NCBI GenBank assembly: GCA_958450365.1 | Contig: CAUEEP010000935.1 | Coordinates: 1,376,001-1,440,000 of the forward strand | DNA from: Mesorhabditis belari | Lineage: Eukaryota > Nematoda > Chromadorea > Rhabditida > Rhabditidae | Direction of reading: 5' to 3' | Length of the DNA: 64,000 nucleotides | In this document: one piece after another, positions 43,556 to 55,275 of the stretch | Numbering within the stretch: the first letter of the stretch is position 1 | Layout: each line of letters begins with the position of its first letter | Translations under genes and position numbers: made by a program | The notes under the pieces: generated by a model | Seen by the model: the letters and a program-made list of their open reading frames with translations, nothing else | Told to the model about the DNA's origin: nothing | Databases searched by the model: none

Positions 43556-44080
43556 AAAAGCTGAAAAGACTCTAGAATCCGAATCCGGTTGTTATATAAT
43601 GAATAAAGATATTTAAGTTAAATTTTCGAGATGGGTTGTCTCTTCTCTCTCTTCTGTCTCTTCTCTTCTCTCTCTTCTCTTCTCTCTTCTCTCTCATCTC
43701 GTGTCTCTTCTCTCATAAAAGCTGAAAAGACTCTAGAATCCGAATCCGGTTGTTATATAATGAATAAAGATATTTAAGTTAACTTTTCGAGATGGGTTGT
43801 CTCTTCTCTCTCTTCTGTCTCTTCTCTTCTCTCTCTTCTCTTCTCTCTTCTCTCATAAAAGCTGAAAAGACTCTAGAATCCGAATCCGGTTGTTATATAA
43901 TGAATAAAGATATTTAAGTTAACTTTTCGAGATGGGTTGTCTCTTCTCTCTCTTCTGTCTCTTCTCTTCTCTCTCTTCTCTTCTCTCTTCTCTCATAAAA
44001 GCTGAAAAGACTCTAGAATCCGAATCCGGTTGTTATATAATGAATAAAGATATTTAAGTTAAATTTTCGAGATGGGTTGC
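43556..44080 (+). repeat. 140-160-bp tandem repeat, four copies
   Basis: Each unit starts AAAAGCTGAAAAGACTCTAG, carries CCGAATCCGGTTGTTATATA and TTCGAGATGGGTTG, and ends in a TCTCTTC tract of variable length. Copies begin near 43557, 43717, 43858 and 43998. The last lacks the TCTCTTC tract. Copies differ by single bases, so amplification is recent. Confidence 0.92.
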
Positions 44081-44157
44081 ATATTTGGTTAAAAGCCAGG
44101 CCTTTTGTGTGTCGCGGTAAGTCTTGGTTACGCTGTCGAATCCGAATTCGGGCTTCA

Positions 44158-44490
44158 ACAAAAAAAGTCTTGTATTTTGGTGTAGTTTCTGGTGTTGCGG
44201 GTGATTTCCTCGAGGTCCACCAAAAGTGTGATGCAGATTCGATTTTATTTATGGATTAAGGCCAATAAACTCCATATAGTTCATTTTCACATTTTCGCAA
44301 ACCACTCGGCCATGCCGTCCTGTTGTCAGGCTTCAAGGCAAGCAAGAAGAAATGATTTGAAAACTGATACACGCTGATAATAGCCACCTCATGGCGGCTT
44401 TTATCAGCGACTAAACGTTAGTTTATCACCCAAGGCCTTCTACCCAGCCCAACGTTGGTATGTTCTATCAAAAAATTTGAAAATGTGAAA
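44158..44490 (-). mobile_element. Inverted, permuted copy of the SINE-like unit and its 90-bp neighbour
   Basis: Read on the minus strand: SINE body (AACGTTGGGCTGGGTAGAAG ... GCCGCCATGAGGTGGCTATT), then a truncated tRNA-like head (GACGGCATGGCCGAGTGGTT, 44309-44333), then the 90-bp repeat. In the 40.5-40.9 kb copy the order is 90-bp repeat, head, body. The head after the body suggests tandem SINE units of which only parts survive. Confidence 0.65.
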
Positions 44491-44885
44491 CAAGTCCCAA
44501 AGCATCGAAGAGCATAGAGCTTTCCTATTAATTATTTACCGAATCAGCTAAACGTGTTAGACTAACCAAAGCTCGATTTTTTTTTTGCCCCAGTAGCTCA
44601 GACAGGGCAAACACAAAACGAGCGGTAAACAGGATTTGTGACATTTGGGGGTATCATCCGGGCAAATATGCAGACGTTTCCCTATTATAGAGATCAGTAA
44701 AGGACAGGAATAGAAAAATCAGGAGTATTAAAGCTGTAGAAAAGCTGTAGAAGTTGTAGAGGCTGTAGAAGCTGTAGAAAAGCTTTTTATTGAATCTTCA
44801 AAGATTCATTATCGTTCGGGTTTTAAAATGAACCTTGAAAGAACTAGGAGAAGAAAAAAGGAGTGAAAGAATTGGAAATTAAAAA

Positions 44886-44972
44886 GAGACGACTTGAACC
44901 CTCGACCTGGTCCTTGGCCGTTTGCTTTAGAGCCAATTGCTCTAACCACTGAGCCATCCGGTACCTTGACTT
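44886..44972 (-). tRNA. tRNA-like sequence with good D-arm, probably pseudogene
   Basis: Minus strand: GATGGCTCAGTGGTTAGAGC (strong A-box and D-arm), ATTGGCTCTAAAGC, about 20 nt of variable sequence, and CGAGGGTTCAAGTCG (B-box with one change). The acceptor arms do not match. Confidence 0.45.
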
Positions 44973-45464
44973 CCCGAGAGAAAAAGGGAAAGACAAGGGG
45001 GGGGGGAAGGGATAAAGAAATAAGACGAAAGTTTTTGTTTTTCATTGTCTAAACATTTTCTAGATTACGGTAGTTTTTTTAAAGGGCTACGCTTTAGAAA
45101 GTACGCTAATATCTACAAAACATTTACATTAGAATACTACAGTAACCTTATGCTACAGACAGACACTACAATATCCTTGGGAACGTTTTCGATGACTGTC
45201 ACTATTCCACTATTCATCCCACTACAGTATTTTATTTGATCATCACAACTACAGTACTCTTTCTGTCCAGACACTTGAGTCTTTTGCTGGGTCTTTTGCT
45301 AAACCGACTGTGACTCTATCGATACAAAGCCTCATGAGAGAAAGAAGCAAAGAAAAGGCGGAGTCTCTTCTCGGGTCATTGATAATCCCAATCCAAAAAG
45401 AAGTGCCTTTTTTTGGACATGCTTGATCAACCATTTCGGCTTATTCCTGAATAACCAATTCGAG

Positions 45465-48400
45465 ATGACCGGCTTGCCACATCACAATCAATGGAATTAT
45501 CCATCCACAAATCAGGTGAGATTTGAGAAGACTTGAAAATCGACTAAAAATGACTGGACTTGAGCCTTGATCCTGTAAACTTTCGAGCTTTCGAGCTTTC
45601 GAGCTTTCGAGCCTTCGAACTTTAGAGCTTTTGAGCCTTCGAGCTTCGAGCTTTCGAGCTTTCGATCTTGTTAACTTTCGAACTCTCGATCTTGTAAACT
45701 TTCGATATTACAGTATCCCAAAAGGCTAAATGTTCAGCTAAGTGTTCAGCTTTTTTTTCAACTCAAATCCTTCAGCTGAGTTGTTTCAGCTGTTGTTGTT
45801 GTTCATGCCGTTGTTTCAGCCGTTGTTTCAGTCGTTGTTTCAGCCGTTGTTTCAGCATACTGTAATGAGAAAAAGCCAGGAATTTCTTTTGTATCACAAG
45901 GAAATCTGATAGAATTCCGATTAAAATGAGCACAATTGCCCCAGCACAATTGTATCAAAAAATGGCTTCTGAAATCGTTCAAACAAGAATGTTAGCTATA
46001 AGAAAAAAGACGCTATAAGCTATAACTTTCAGCCACACTCCCTCCACCTCCCCCCATCCACTCAACAATTCCCCTTTCTCGAGCCATTCGATCCTCCCAC
46101 TTCATCCACTTCTTCAGAAGGTGAGAGTAAAAGAATTTAAATGCAATTCGGCTTTTGCCAGAGCAGCATTTTGACACCATTTGACAATCAATCAATGACA
46201 ATTCCAGGCTCTCTATCGGACACGGCAATCTTCGGCGAAGTGAATCAATTGGGAGGAGTGAGTGGAAAGAAAATGAATAGTTTTCAGTTCTTAAGTTCTT
46301 AATTTCTTTTAAATCTTTTAAAACAATAGCTTTCTAGGTTTTCGTGAACGGTCGCCCGCTTCCAATTAATTTACGCGTTCGAATCGTCGAGTTGTCTCAG
46401 TGCGGCGTTCGTCCGTGTGACATCAGTCGAGAGCTTAAAGTCTCGCATGGATGTGTGAGCAAGATTTTGGCCAAGTTAGTCAGCTTTCGAGCAACTCTGT
46501 CATTCAATGAAGGGATTTAAAACTCGCTTCAGATTTCACGAGAGTGGTAGCGTTTATCCGGGAGCGATAGGCGGAAGCAAGCCGCGAGTGACAACTCCCG
46601 AGGTGGGTGAGCAAGCCTAGGGCTTTCTATGGGCCTAGGGTTTTCTAAATACCGTAATCTTGTTAGTTTTTCTTCAAACTGTTTGCTTTTCTGCCCAGAA
46701 TTAAATTTAATGTACTCGAATTATCAAGGGCCAAAAATTAGTGACTTTTGGGGATTTTTTTATGCGATTTTCGATGCAATTAAGTTTCTTTTTAACCTAT
46801 AATTTATATTTAAAGCATTTCAGAGTGAAAAAGCTCAAGATTTCATTTATTTGACTAGGAAAAGGCACCAGCTCAAGGTGACCATTTAATACGAGAGCCA
46901 CGGGGCTTTATAGAACCGGCTTTGCTGATTCTGACAAGGGAAAGTCAACTGGATAGGCTGGCCAAATGACATGAGCCATAAACCTATGGACGCAGAATTT
47001 CACGCTGAATCCGAATCTGCTTTCCGTTTTTGCTAAACGTTGCTCTGTCAAAAGTTTATAAGCCTGTAAAGTTTTGTATGGGATTTTAAAAATCATCCCT
47101 CGAGTTTATCAGCAGATTTCCCAAAGACATTAAAGAGCATTGGTGGCAGAGTGGTAGTCGACTGGGATACGAGGCAAACAGTCTCGGGTTCGAGTTCGCA
47201 GTTCAAATTTTTTTTCGCCTTTTTAGGGGTAATTGCTCTCCATTTCCAATCCAAGTCTTTTTCAAAGTACTTCTCATAAAAATCTTTACTTTTCACTATT
47301 AACATATGCCGGTTGGGGGGCACTTTTTTTATTCAAAACCTTTCTTGCTGGGGTGTTTTTATGCGTAGATCCCGAAAAACACAACGAGAGCTTGGGAAAG
47401 GGTGTTTTAAGGTGAGTTTCGGGGCTCCAAAGTGCGCGCTCATACAGTGTAATAAGAGGGACACACTCTCATCATTTTCTCAAAGAAACTAAGAAGAGTT
47501 TCCGGGAGAACTCGAACCAGGGCAACGGTGGACTCGAACCAGTTTCCCAAGACGAGCACACTATCCCCCGCGGCCACTAGCTCTCTTTTTAACGAAGAGA
47601 GAAAAGGCTTATAGCTTATAACGACTCCGAAAATCGGGTTAAACTTTGATGTCAGATATCTCGCGTTACAGAGCTTATTAAGAAAAAGTAAAAGCATATT
47701 CAGAATCAGCATAACCGTTTCTATAAAGCCTCTCATATTAAAAGGCCATTTTGACCTAGTTAGCCGTATTGAAAGGGTATCTTGACCTAGTTAGGCGTAT
47801 TAAAAGGCCATCTTGACCTAGTTAGCCGTATTAAAAGGCCTAGTGACCATGCGAGTGATCTAGATAAACCGAAAAAATGAAAATGAAAATTTTCGGATTT
47901 CGCTCTAATACAAAAACAGTCGTACATACGATGCTTTTCACAATAAAATCATTTCTCATTCATTCTTTCAATTCCTTTCGCTTCCTTTACAGGTAATCGA
48001 AAGAATTCGTTCACTGAAAGCCTCAGATCCATCTCTATTTGCATGGGAGATTCGAGAGAGACTCATTTCTGATAGGGTAAGTAAAGAAAAAGAAAGAAAG
48101 GAGAAAGAAAAGAGAAAGAAAGAAAAAGCACGAGAAATGATAGAGAAAATCAAATGAAAGAGAGGCAATGATTTCTTTTCTTTTTCTGGGTTTATTCTAA
48201 ATATTTACCCTCTCTCATTCGCTTCTCATTCACTCGTTTGGCTGCAGAAAATCGTTTAAGCTTCTCCATATTCTCTTATCAAATTCGTTTATGAATTTAA
48301 TTAGTATAAATTGTTAGAGCCTTTTATATTTTCCATAGTTAAAATTTACTTTTCAGAAGATTACCTAACATCAAGAATTTTCTTTTTGACTGAATACCTA

Positions 48401-49089
48401 CCGTAAATACTGTAATAGTACCCCATCCCCATAATGACGGTGCGGAATGTGGCGTAGTCTAGCTTTGAACGAGTTTCTCTCGACACTGGTTTATGCTACA
48501 ATGCGCGTTTAGGTATCAAAAAATAGCTGAAATTCAGGGCTATTTTTTCATACCAAAGACGCATTTTTTGGAAGTACGGGTGCTTTGAAAAAAAATGAAA
48601 TACTAAAAAACTTTTGCGACTACGCGACTGTACGAGGAGGGTGGGGTACTATTACAGTATTCACGGTAGTTTCATTGTAACTGCTAAAGTAAAAATACCT
48701 AAAAACTCAAAATCTGAAAGTCTCAAACAAAAAGAAATAAACTCTTTTCAGTTAATTTCCGCCGAATCTGTTCCATCAGTCTCATCGATCAGTCGCATTT
48801 TGCGAAACAAAGTTCCCCGTTCAGGTGAGTCAAAACCGATAAAAAGTAGCTGTTAAAAGTTATTTGGCTATGAAATACTTTCATTGAAAATTCAAATATT
48901 CAAATGCTTTTAGTTGTTTCTTCCTCAAATCATCCATATTCTCAAAAATGGCCTCACGATCAATTGCTACGACTTAAAGAAAGTGAGTTAAATGAAGCGA
49001 GACGATAGAAGTTTTCAATAACGCTTTCAGATTCTTCTCTTTTATATTTTCCGACATTCGACAATGATCAAAATGGCTCAAGCCAATGA
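45465..49089 (+). CDS. pax-1: Pax-1/9 type paired-domain transcription factor
   Basis: Eight exons in phase (45465-45515, 46162-46257, 46338-46474, 46533-46602, 47993-48076, 48752-48824, 48914-48982, 49031-49089) give 212 residues. The paired domain spans about residues 42-172: [76 protein letters not shown] and [15 protein letters not shown]. Both helix-turn-helix subdomains are complete, so sequence-specific DNA binding is expected. No homeodomain and no clear octapeptide follow. The last 40 residues (to NGSSQ) are short and Ser-rich. This agrees with the Pax1/9 class and with nematode pax-1, a developmental regulator. Introns 1, 4 and 5 (646, 1390 and 675 nt) are filled with repeats, tRNA-like sequences and a MITE. 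The others are about 50-90 nt. It converges on mms19. Confidence 0.93.
45578..45712 (+). repeat. Short minisatellite (ttcgagctt) in Pax intron 1
   Basis: About twelve imperfect 8-10-bp copies (tttcgagct). A second small tract, tgtttcagccgt, follows at 45785-45855. Confidence 0.85.
47135..47212 (+). tRNA. tRNA-like sequence in Pax intron 4
   Basis: GGTGGCAGAGTGGTAGTCGA (A-box-like), CTGGGATACGAGG, a variable part and CTCGGGTTCGAGTTCG (B-box) are in tRNA order with a class II-like spacing. The acceptor arms do not match. Confidence 0.42.
47505..47585 (-). tRNA. tRNA-like sequence in Pax intron 4, antisense
   Basis: On the minus strand: GTGGCCGCGGGGGATAGTGT, GCTCGTCTTGGGAA, CTGGTTCGAGTCC, and then a second B-box (CCTGGTTCGAGTTC) 20 nt later. 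The opening matches the 5213/5352 family. Confidence 0.42.
47743..47842 (+). repeat. 32-bp tandem repeat in Pax intron 4
   Basis: Three copies of ATCTTGACCTAGTTAGCCGT with ATTAAAAGGCC. Copy edges are slightly diverged. Confidence 0.9.
48399..48668. mobile_element. TACCGTAAATACTG-family MITE in Pax intron 5
   Basis: It has complete ends (TACCGTAAATACTGTAATAG and GTATTCACGGTA). The left arm matches the other copies, but the right arm after about 48550 has lost most of the complementarity. It is replaced by a TTTTGCGACTACGCGACTGT segment also seen at about 33545. Confidence 0.88.
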
Positions 49090-49700
49090 TTCGATGTGGT
49101 CTCAAATAGTTTTGGACTTTTTTTGTAAATTGACATTTTGCACATACGGTATTGCCTGTAATAACCCCAATTCTCATAGTCTGAGCCCCATCTTAGAGGT
49201 GGTTTGGAAAAAGCTCGTAGTTTAGCTACGGGCATACGGCACGCTTTGTTTTCATACATCTTGAATTGGTTATTTGTTGTGATCTCCTCGATTGCCTACC
49301 ATAAGATCTGTAATAGATACATTTATGAGACAAAACTCGAATTTAGTTCTGCCTCGAATTTCCATTTTCCCAATACAATTTATATCTTTTCGTCTTCTTT
49401 ATGCACACCTGCTTTGCTCACTGGAACTGTAATCTTACAGATTCGTCTCTTTTTGCATGAATTTTATTTGGAATTTTTTTACCTTGCACTCTTTAGTGAT
49501 TAATTCTTGTTGGACGGCTACCGCCATGTGCCTTGTGTTGAAAACAATTTCACTTTTCGATTCTCTTTCTAAATTTCGCAATAAAATGTATCACAATAAG
49601 CTAAAAGTACGAAAAAACAACTTGAGCAAAATATAATCCAGTAACAGTCTAAAACTAGAAAATCAACAATAAAACTAACTAAAGAAATTTTTTTTCCTTC
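49090..49700. other. Convergent intergenic region, Pax / MMS19 3' ends
   Basis: It holds both 3' UTRs. A 99-codon frame at 49204-49503 lacks domain features and splice context. An AATAAA at about 49580 could end the Pax transcript. Confidence 0.5.
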
Positions 49701-52700
49701 TTAATCCACGCTCATTTCATCAACAACAGTTCCCTGAAAGAGAAATTAACAAAATTTGAAACACACAAACTTACCATAAATTGATAACCTTAGCCGCTTT
49801 CTGTCTGACTATCCTTTTCTTGTGCGCTGTGAATCGAATAACAACAGTAACTACCTTAAAATATTTTTAAGTGTAAAGAAAGTCTTATAAAGACACGCAA
49901 ACCTTGTTAATATGTGCTTGAAGGTAGACAGGGTTTGCTTCACTCGCAAGGATTTCGAGTCCATTTAAGCTGTTCACAATTGTCGCCTGAAAATTGAAAG
50001 TGAAACCTTTTATTGTTTTAAAATATTCGTTTTTTAAAAATAAACGTCACTTTTCTTTGTAAAGCTTTACCATATTTGCTTCTTGTTCGAGTTCCCTTCC
50101 AAATAAAGCCAAAAGAACTTCAATCTCAGCTCGACTTTTATCAGCAAGTTTTGTGATGGCGAGTAAAAAAGTCAACGCTGCGAAGAATTGCGCCCTGTCA
50201 TCTTTTAGCGTGGCCAATAATGGAGAAGCCAAAGCATTGATCAGAAGCGGTTGCAACTGTAAAGATAAATGTAGAAACTCTAGCAGTTCAATGTTTTATA
50301 TTCATATCGTGAGCAATCGCAAAAATACCTTTTCCAAAGCTTGCCCAGCGTCGGGGACGTTTTGCGCATAATGAAGAAACGGTGAAATCGTTGAGATGAG
50401 TTTCATCTTTGACTCTATCATTTTTCCGGTAATTAGATACATTAACGACAAACCTTCGTTTAGATCTTCAATAGTTGAATCAAATGTTTGGAGAAACAAG
50501 AAAAATATCCTAAATAAAACCATCTTTTGTGATCAACTGATCAAATACTGACCTCTGTTGGTACAAAATGCTTCTCTTGTATTTCCCACGAATTGGGTCG
50601 AACTTTGATGAAGTGAAGTCAAAGATTATTCGTAGTAACTCGGTTCCATCAGAAGATATGCTCCCAGAAGCGATTCGAGAAAGTAGCTGTATTCAAGCTA
50701 CATTTTTGCTGTTAATAGTTCAACAAACCTCTTTACATTCAGGTGATCCTCGTTGATTCCACGGTCCGTTCAATAATGCAGCTTTCACGAAATATGTTTG
50801 AAACAATTCATGTTCTTTTGGCGATAAATTGACAGGAATCTCCTAAATACTAATACAAAAAATAAAATCACATCAATCTTACTGTTGACGTGGCTTGAGT
50901 TCTGTTGATTAGAGAATAGAAAAACAAAAGACGTGCATCCAATTCAAATTGTTCGTTCATCATCAATTTACGCAAGTGATTCACTTCCTAAAAGGGCCAT
51001 AGAAAAGCCATGTGCCATTTTAATTACCTGTGTTTGAGCCACAAATAAGTAGAAAATCTTTTGATAAATTGGCTTCATCGCCGACATTTCAGATACTTTC
51101 ATAGTTATGGCTGCGTGCGACCTATTTTCAAAATAATCTAATAACTTTTGAATTTAAATTACTCGTCTAAATATGTTCCAATCTCTTGCAACGATGTGGC
51201 AAAAAGTTCGACCAAATCCGGTAGCGTTTCCCAGTGGGTCTAAAAAGGATTGGATTATTTATGAGTATGTTTTAAGCTCACTGTTGCTTTTAATGCTTAC
51301 CTCTTTTGTAGCAAATTCGATTAATTGTTCGATAATTGAAACAATAATCCCCTCATTTAATCGCGTGACCATTTTCAATATTTCTTGAATTTGGGCAGAG
51401 AAATCATCTAAACAGCGCTTATCTCTATTTGAATTTAATTGTACCTGTGTTTAGGGAATCTTGTATGATCTTTCTTATCGTCTTGTAGCTATCCTCATCA
51501 ATTGTTGCCGCGCAAATCGTGGCAAAATACTTTGAAATGTCTAAATCAAGATTAAATGCGTTAGAAAACACAAAATTACTTAAATCGGAACAACTTTGAA
51601 TGATTGTCCAAACCGCATTCCATTCCCTCACATTCTTTGCAAAGCATGTAACAAATGACAGATATTCTTTTCTAAAATGAGCACAATGAAATTATGAGAA
51701 AAACGACAAACCTTTCTTGCTCCGTGTCAACCAATTTTATTCCAGCCTTCAGTTCGTCCGAAAACACGGAAAATATTGAAGGATTCTGATTGATAAAACG
51801 AGCATATTCCTAAAAACTACATGTTTTTATAGATGGTAACTTTAAACCTGCAAACACTTGTAGTTGCATATTTTTGCCTCAATTGGTACCCATTCCCGCG
51901 AACATTGAACAGCATCCAAAATCGGGAGAAACAAGTCGTATAAAAGCGCCTCTAAAATTGATATCCTATCACATAATTTCAAACAATTACCATATCCATT
52001 GTTAGCCGCAAATGCCACAAAATAAGATAGTCTTTCCAATGCTTCCTTGATACATTCAGCTTTATTCTCGGCCACGTTAATTGTTTGTCCTGTAAAAAAG
52101 ACTTTAAATCTACCACTGATACACAAACTAACCTCGCACAACAAGCACAAGCCAACTAATGATGTATTCCAAAACCATTTTTCCAACTCGTTCGTCGGAC
52201 GAGTGTTGATTTAGTCTTTCATCGGTTAAAGCCTATAAATTTAACCATTTGAAATAAGATATAAAAATTACCTCTAACAAAGCCAAGGCCTTCGATTGGA
52301 GTCCCATTTCCACCTGCACAACGAATGGCTCACAATCTGTTCACGAATTAAATTAAAAGTTTTTTACTGCCAAATACTTTGCATGAATTCCTTGATCGTT
52401 GCTTTTAAATCGTCTCGTTCGGTTGCTTGTAGAGCCATAAAAACAGAAACTAGGGCTTCAGTCAAATTCCCGTCAAGTTTCAAGGTTCCCTGAATAACTC
52501 TTGATAGTAGTCATCGATTCTCTTTAAAGGTAGCCATGACTTTGGCTTTTCCAACAATCTTGCTCAAAAGTTACCTACCTTATACTTCGGATTTAACGCC
52601 ACCATTCGAATCGCACCAAAAATGTGTTCAATATGAGGGAGCAGTAAAGTCGGCGGGAAAGTCTTGCACGCTTTGGCCTAGATTTAGATGTAAAAGTTTC

Positions 52701-53957
52701 TCATACACTGAAAGGCTATTGAAAATCACTAGAACGTACCAAAAGTGAACAAACGTTGAATTTTTGCTCTTGTGTCGTTTCTTCATCACGAAGCTTTTCC
52801 TAAAACAACTTTTGGTACAGTGCAATACGAAAATCTCCAACCTCTATCATCACATATAAATATGGGCCAAACGCCGAGTGAGCCAAAAAGGAGTTTTCCA
52901 CCATAATAGTTAACCTAAAATGACAACTCATTAAAACACAAAATAATTTGCTATTTTGCTTTAGTTATCTCGAACTCACATGTCTGATGTCACATCTTCT
53001 TGTCCTGGCAACTAAACTTTCAATTAATTAACAATCATAATAGGATTTGCTTACTGGTTTGAATTCAATCGGATAATAGCAAGCGATTACTTCAAAAAGG
53101 TCTTCAGCCAAATCACCTAGGGTACAATTTGTTGAACAAAAATTTCAAGCCAAGCTACCCAGAGGGAATCTACTAGAAATGCGGAGATGAAGACGAAAGG
53201 CTTGAACCAAACAACGAGGATCTCTATAAAACTTCAATAAAACGATAGATTACAAATAAAACCTTTCACCACCCATCATGTTGATAAATGCCGAGGTCAC
53301 ATCTGAGCCCAACATTTTCAGCTCTAAAATGAGATAGGTGACTAAAGGTTGAATTTGTAAGACCTTTCTCGAATTTTGTGACTATCATCTCGAAAATAGC
53401 ATAGAAATCTGCTCGTGTTCGTTGAGGCCATGACTAAACCCAGTATTGATAATATGAATGAAAGATAATATTGACCTGAATGTTTCCTTGAAGAAAAACA
53501 TCTTGCATTAATAGAAAAGCCGCCTCTTTTGAGAAGTTCTCCGTATTACAGGACTAAATTGCAATGAGTTTTCCAGCAAACAAAGCATTTACCAAGTGTC
53601 GAATTGTCTCAACAACAGTTCCCCCGTTAATTGGCGAGCATTCTAGCTGCACAACAAAAAATTTTAATAGGAGATCCACTGAAATTGAGTTTTAGGTAGC
53701 TACCCAAAAGATCTACCTTCTGATGATAGAAGAAAGTCAGAAGGAAGTTTCTTAATGACAGATGCATAAACATTAATGCCGGCCTCTCTTTTCAAATCAT
53801 CTTTCGAAGTGACAAAAGGTCTAAATCTTGGTCGGTTAGCAAGATAAGCGCAAGAGATTTACCTCAATTCCTCGATGAAATCGACGAGTTTCTTTTGTCC
53901 ACTGGTGAGCGATTCCAGAAGATCTGGCACGGACTCCGAAATTTCATCAATGCTCAT
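49701..53957 (-). CDS. mms-19: MMS19, cytosolic Fe-S cluster assembly adaptor
   Basis: MMS19 is a HEAT-repeat scaffold of the CIA targeting complex (with CIAO1 and CIAO2B). It delivers Fe-S clusters to DNA polymerases, primase and helicases such as XPD. The gene starts at ATG 53957 (MSIDEISESVPDLLESL) and ends at TAA 49701 (...VVDEMSVD). Diagnostic exons are ELKMLGSDVTSAFINMMGGE (53325-53268) with DPRCLVQAFRL, matching human ELKSLGADFTFGFIQVMDGE and DPRNLLVAFRI. GDLAEDLFEVIACYYPIEF (about 53118-53060) matches EELFEVTSCYFPIDF. Near the C-terminus VVTVVIRFTAHKKRIVRQKA matches the DDKKRLVRKEA signature. About twenty introns of about 45-60 nt interrupt it. I did not fix every exon. It is 185 bp downstream of APC10 in the same direction. 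Confidence 0.92.
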
Positions 53958-54142
53958 CAAAACTTAAAGTGATTACAGTAACCTATATCCTCGCCACCAA
54001 AAAAAATAAATAACTCAGCGGCCAACAGTTTTAAAACATTTGTGGAAACATTTAGCAATGGTTTATTTTACATTAAATCGACGTACATCAAAAATGGATA
54101 ATGACAACACAATGAGCACTATTTACAAGACATAGTCACTTT

Positions 54143-55275
54143 TCAGCGAATAATAAGATCCCTTTGTAATTTACTCAAGAACGCGGGTGTTTCGTTTTGT
54201 TTCCGCTCGTTTTTCGTGTTGCGACCGGAACTCGTTGGTCCACTCAACCTGAGCTGTGCCATAAAAGAATCCTCGACTTGGTGAGCATAACGGCTTTTCG
54301 GTCCAACCACTCGCATGTGTCTAAAATGTGGAATCAGGACTATCCATACGAGCTAGAGCTAGTCTTTACATAAAACTATACCGAATATGTGTATCGCGGC
54401 CATTCTGATGATTTGTGAGCACTTGTAGCTGCACCACCCAAGCTCGTGCGGCTTTGCCTTTTCCACGGCTTCGTAGATCGATCACCTAACAATTAACTAA
54501 CAGTAACAGAATGGTTGTATTTTCTACCTGCCATCCTTGAGGCTCGTCAAAGTTCACCGAAAGTCCATCATCCAAATGCATGATGCACGATCCCAAGTGA
54601 ACGGTCACCCTAAACAAAACTCGTTGAACTGTCTGTATAGGCGATCGCTTTACTTACTTGTTGGGCGTGTAACTTTCATCGGTCTTAAAATCTAAGTACA
54701 GAAACAAAAAGGAAATATCCGTCTTTCGTGGAAATTCGATGGTAACCTAAATTTTAAATTAAAATTAATTTCTATTAACACTCGAAAATTACCGAATGTG
54801 GTTGAGGACCATCTGATTGCCAATATGACTAAAGTTTGATCATAAACAATGTAAAATAAAAAACATCACAGATCACACAGATAAAAAAACTCATAAAAAG
54901 ATCACAAAGAAAGAATTCCCGATTAGCAAGAATGAAACAAGTATATAGATGCTTCAGAGAGAGAGAGCGAATTAAAACCAAACCTCGTGGCTATCCGACA
55001 AAAGTTCGTGAATACCAAAGCCTAAACGCTGCTGAACCTTTTCTGCTACATTTAACGAAACCTGCTTTACAAGAGCTCAACGTCCAAACGGCTTGCGAAG
55101 AGATGTCATGATGATCAGGTCCGGCATTGCTAAAGTTAAAAATCCTTGCGCATTTGGAAGCAGTTATAAAGTGAAAAATTACAATCCTAGTTAGCACAAA
55201 AATTTACGCTGGCAGGTGATTAAACCAGTCAGCTCCACAAGTTGACTCAAGTGCCTCTTCTTCATCAACATCCAT
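54143..55275 (-). CDS. apc-10: APC10 / DOC1, anaphase-promoting complex subunit 10
   Basis: Eight exons (55275-55208, 55129-55062, 55021-54984, 54828-54793, 54746-54658, 54609-54528, 54485-54382, 54320-54143) give 220 residues. APC10 is the substrate-receptor subunit that co-binds the D-box together with CDC20/CDH1 in the APC/C ubiquitin ligase. The DOC domain is clear: DISSQAVWTLSSCKAGFGI, YWQSDGPQPHSVTIEFPRKT, FKTDESYTPNKVTVHLGS, and QVLTNHQNGRDTHIRHMRV. The loop and strand residues match human APC10 almost residue by residue in these blocks. The protein ends in IR (QRDLIIR), the tail that docks to a TPR subunit (APC3). A basic Ser/Asn-rich insertion of about 30 residues lies between the domain and the tail. 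The gene is packed between NRDE2 (266 bp) and MMS19 (185 bp). Confidence 0.96.

Noticed and set aside
49204..49503. 99-codon frame between the Pax and MMS19 genes
   Set aside because: It lies in the convergent 3' UTR region, with low-complexity hydrophobic composition and no family resemblance.
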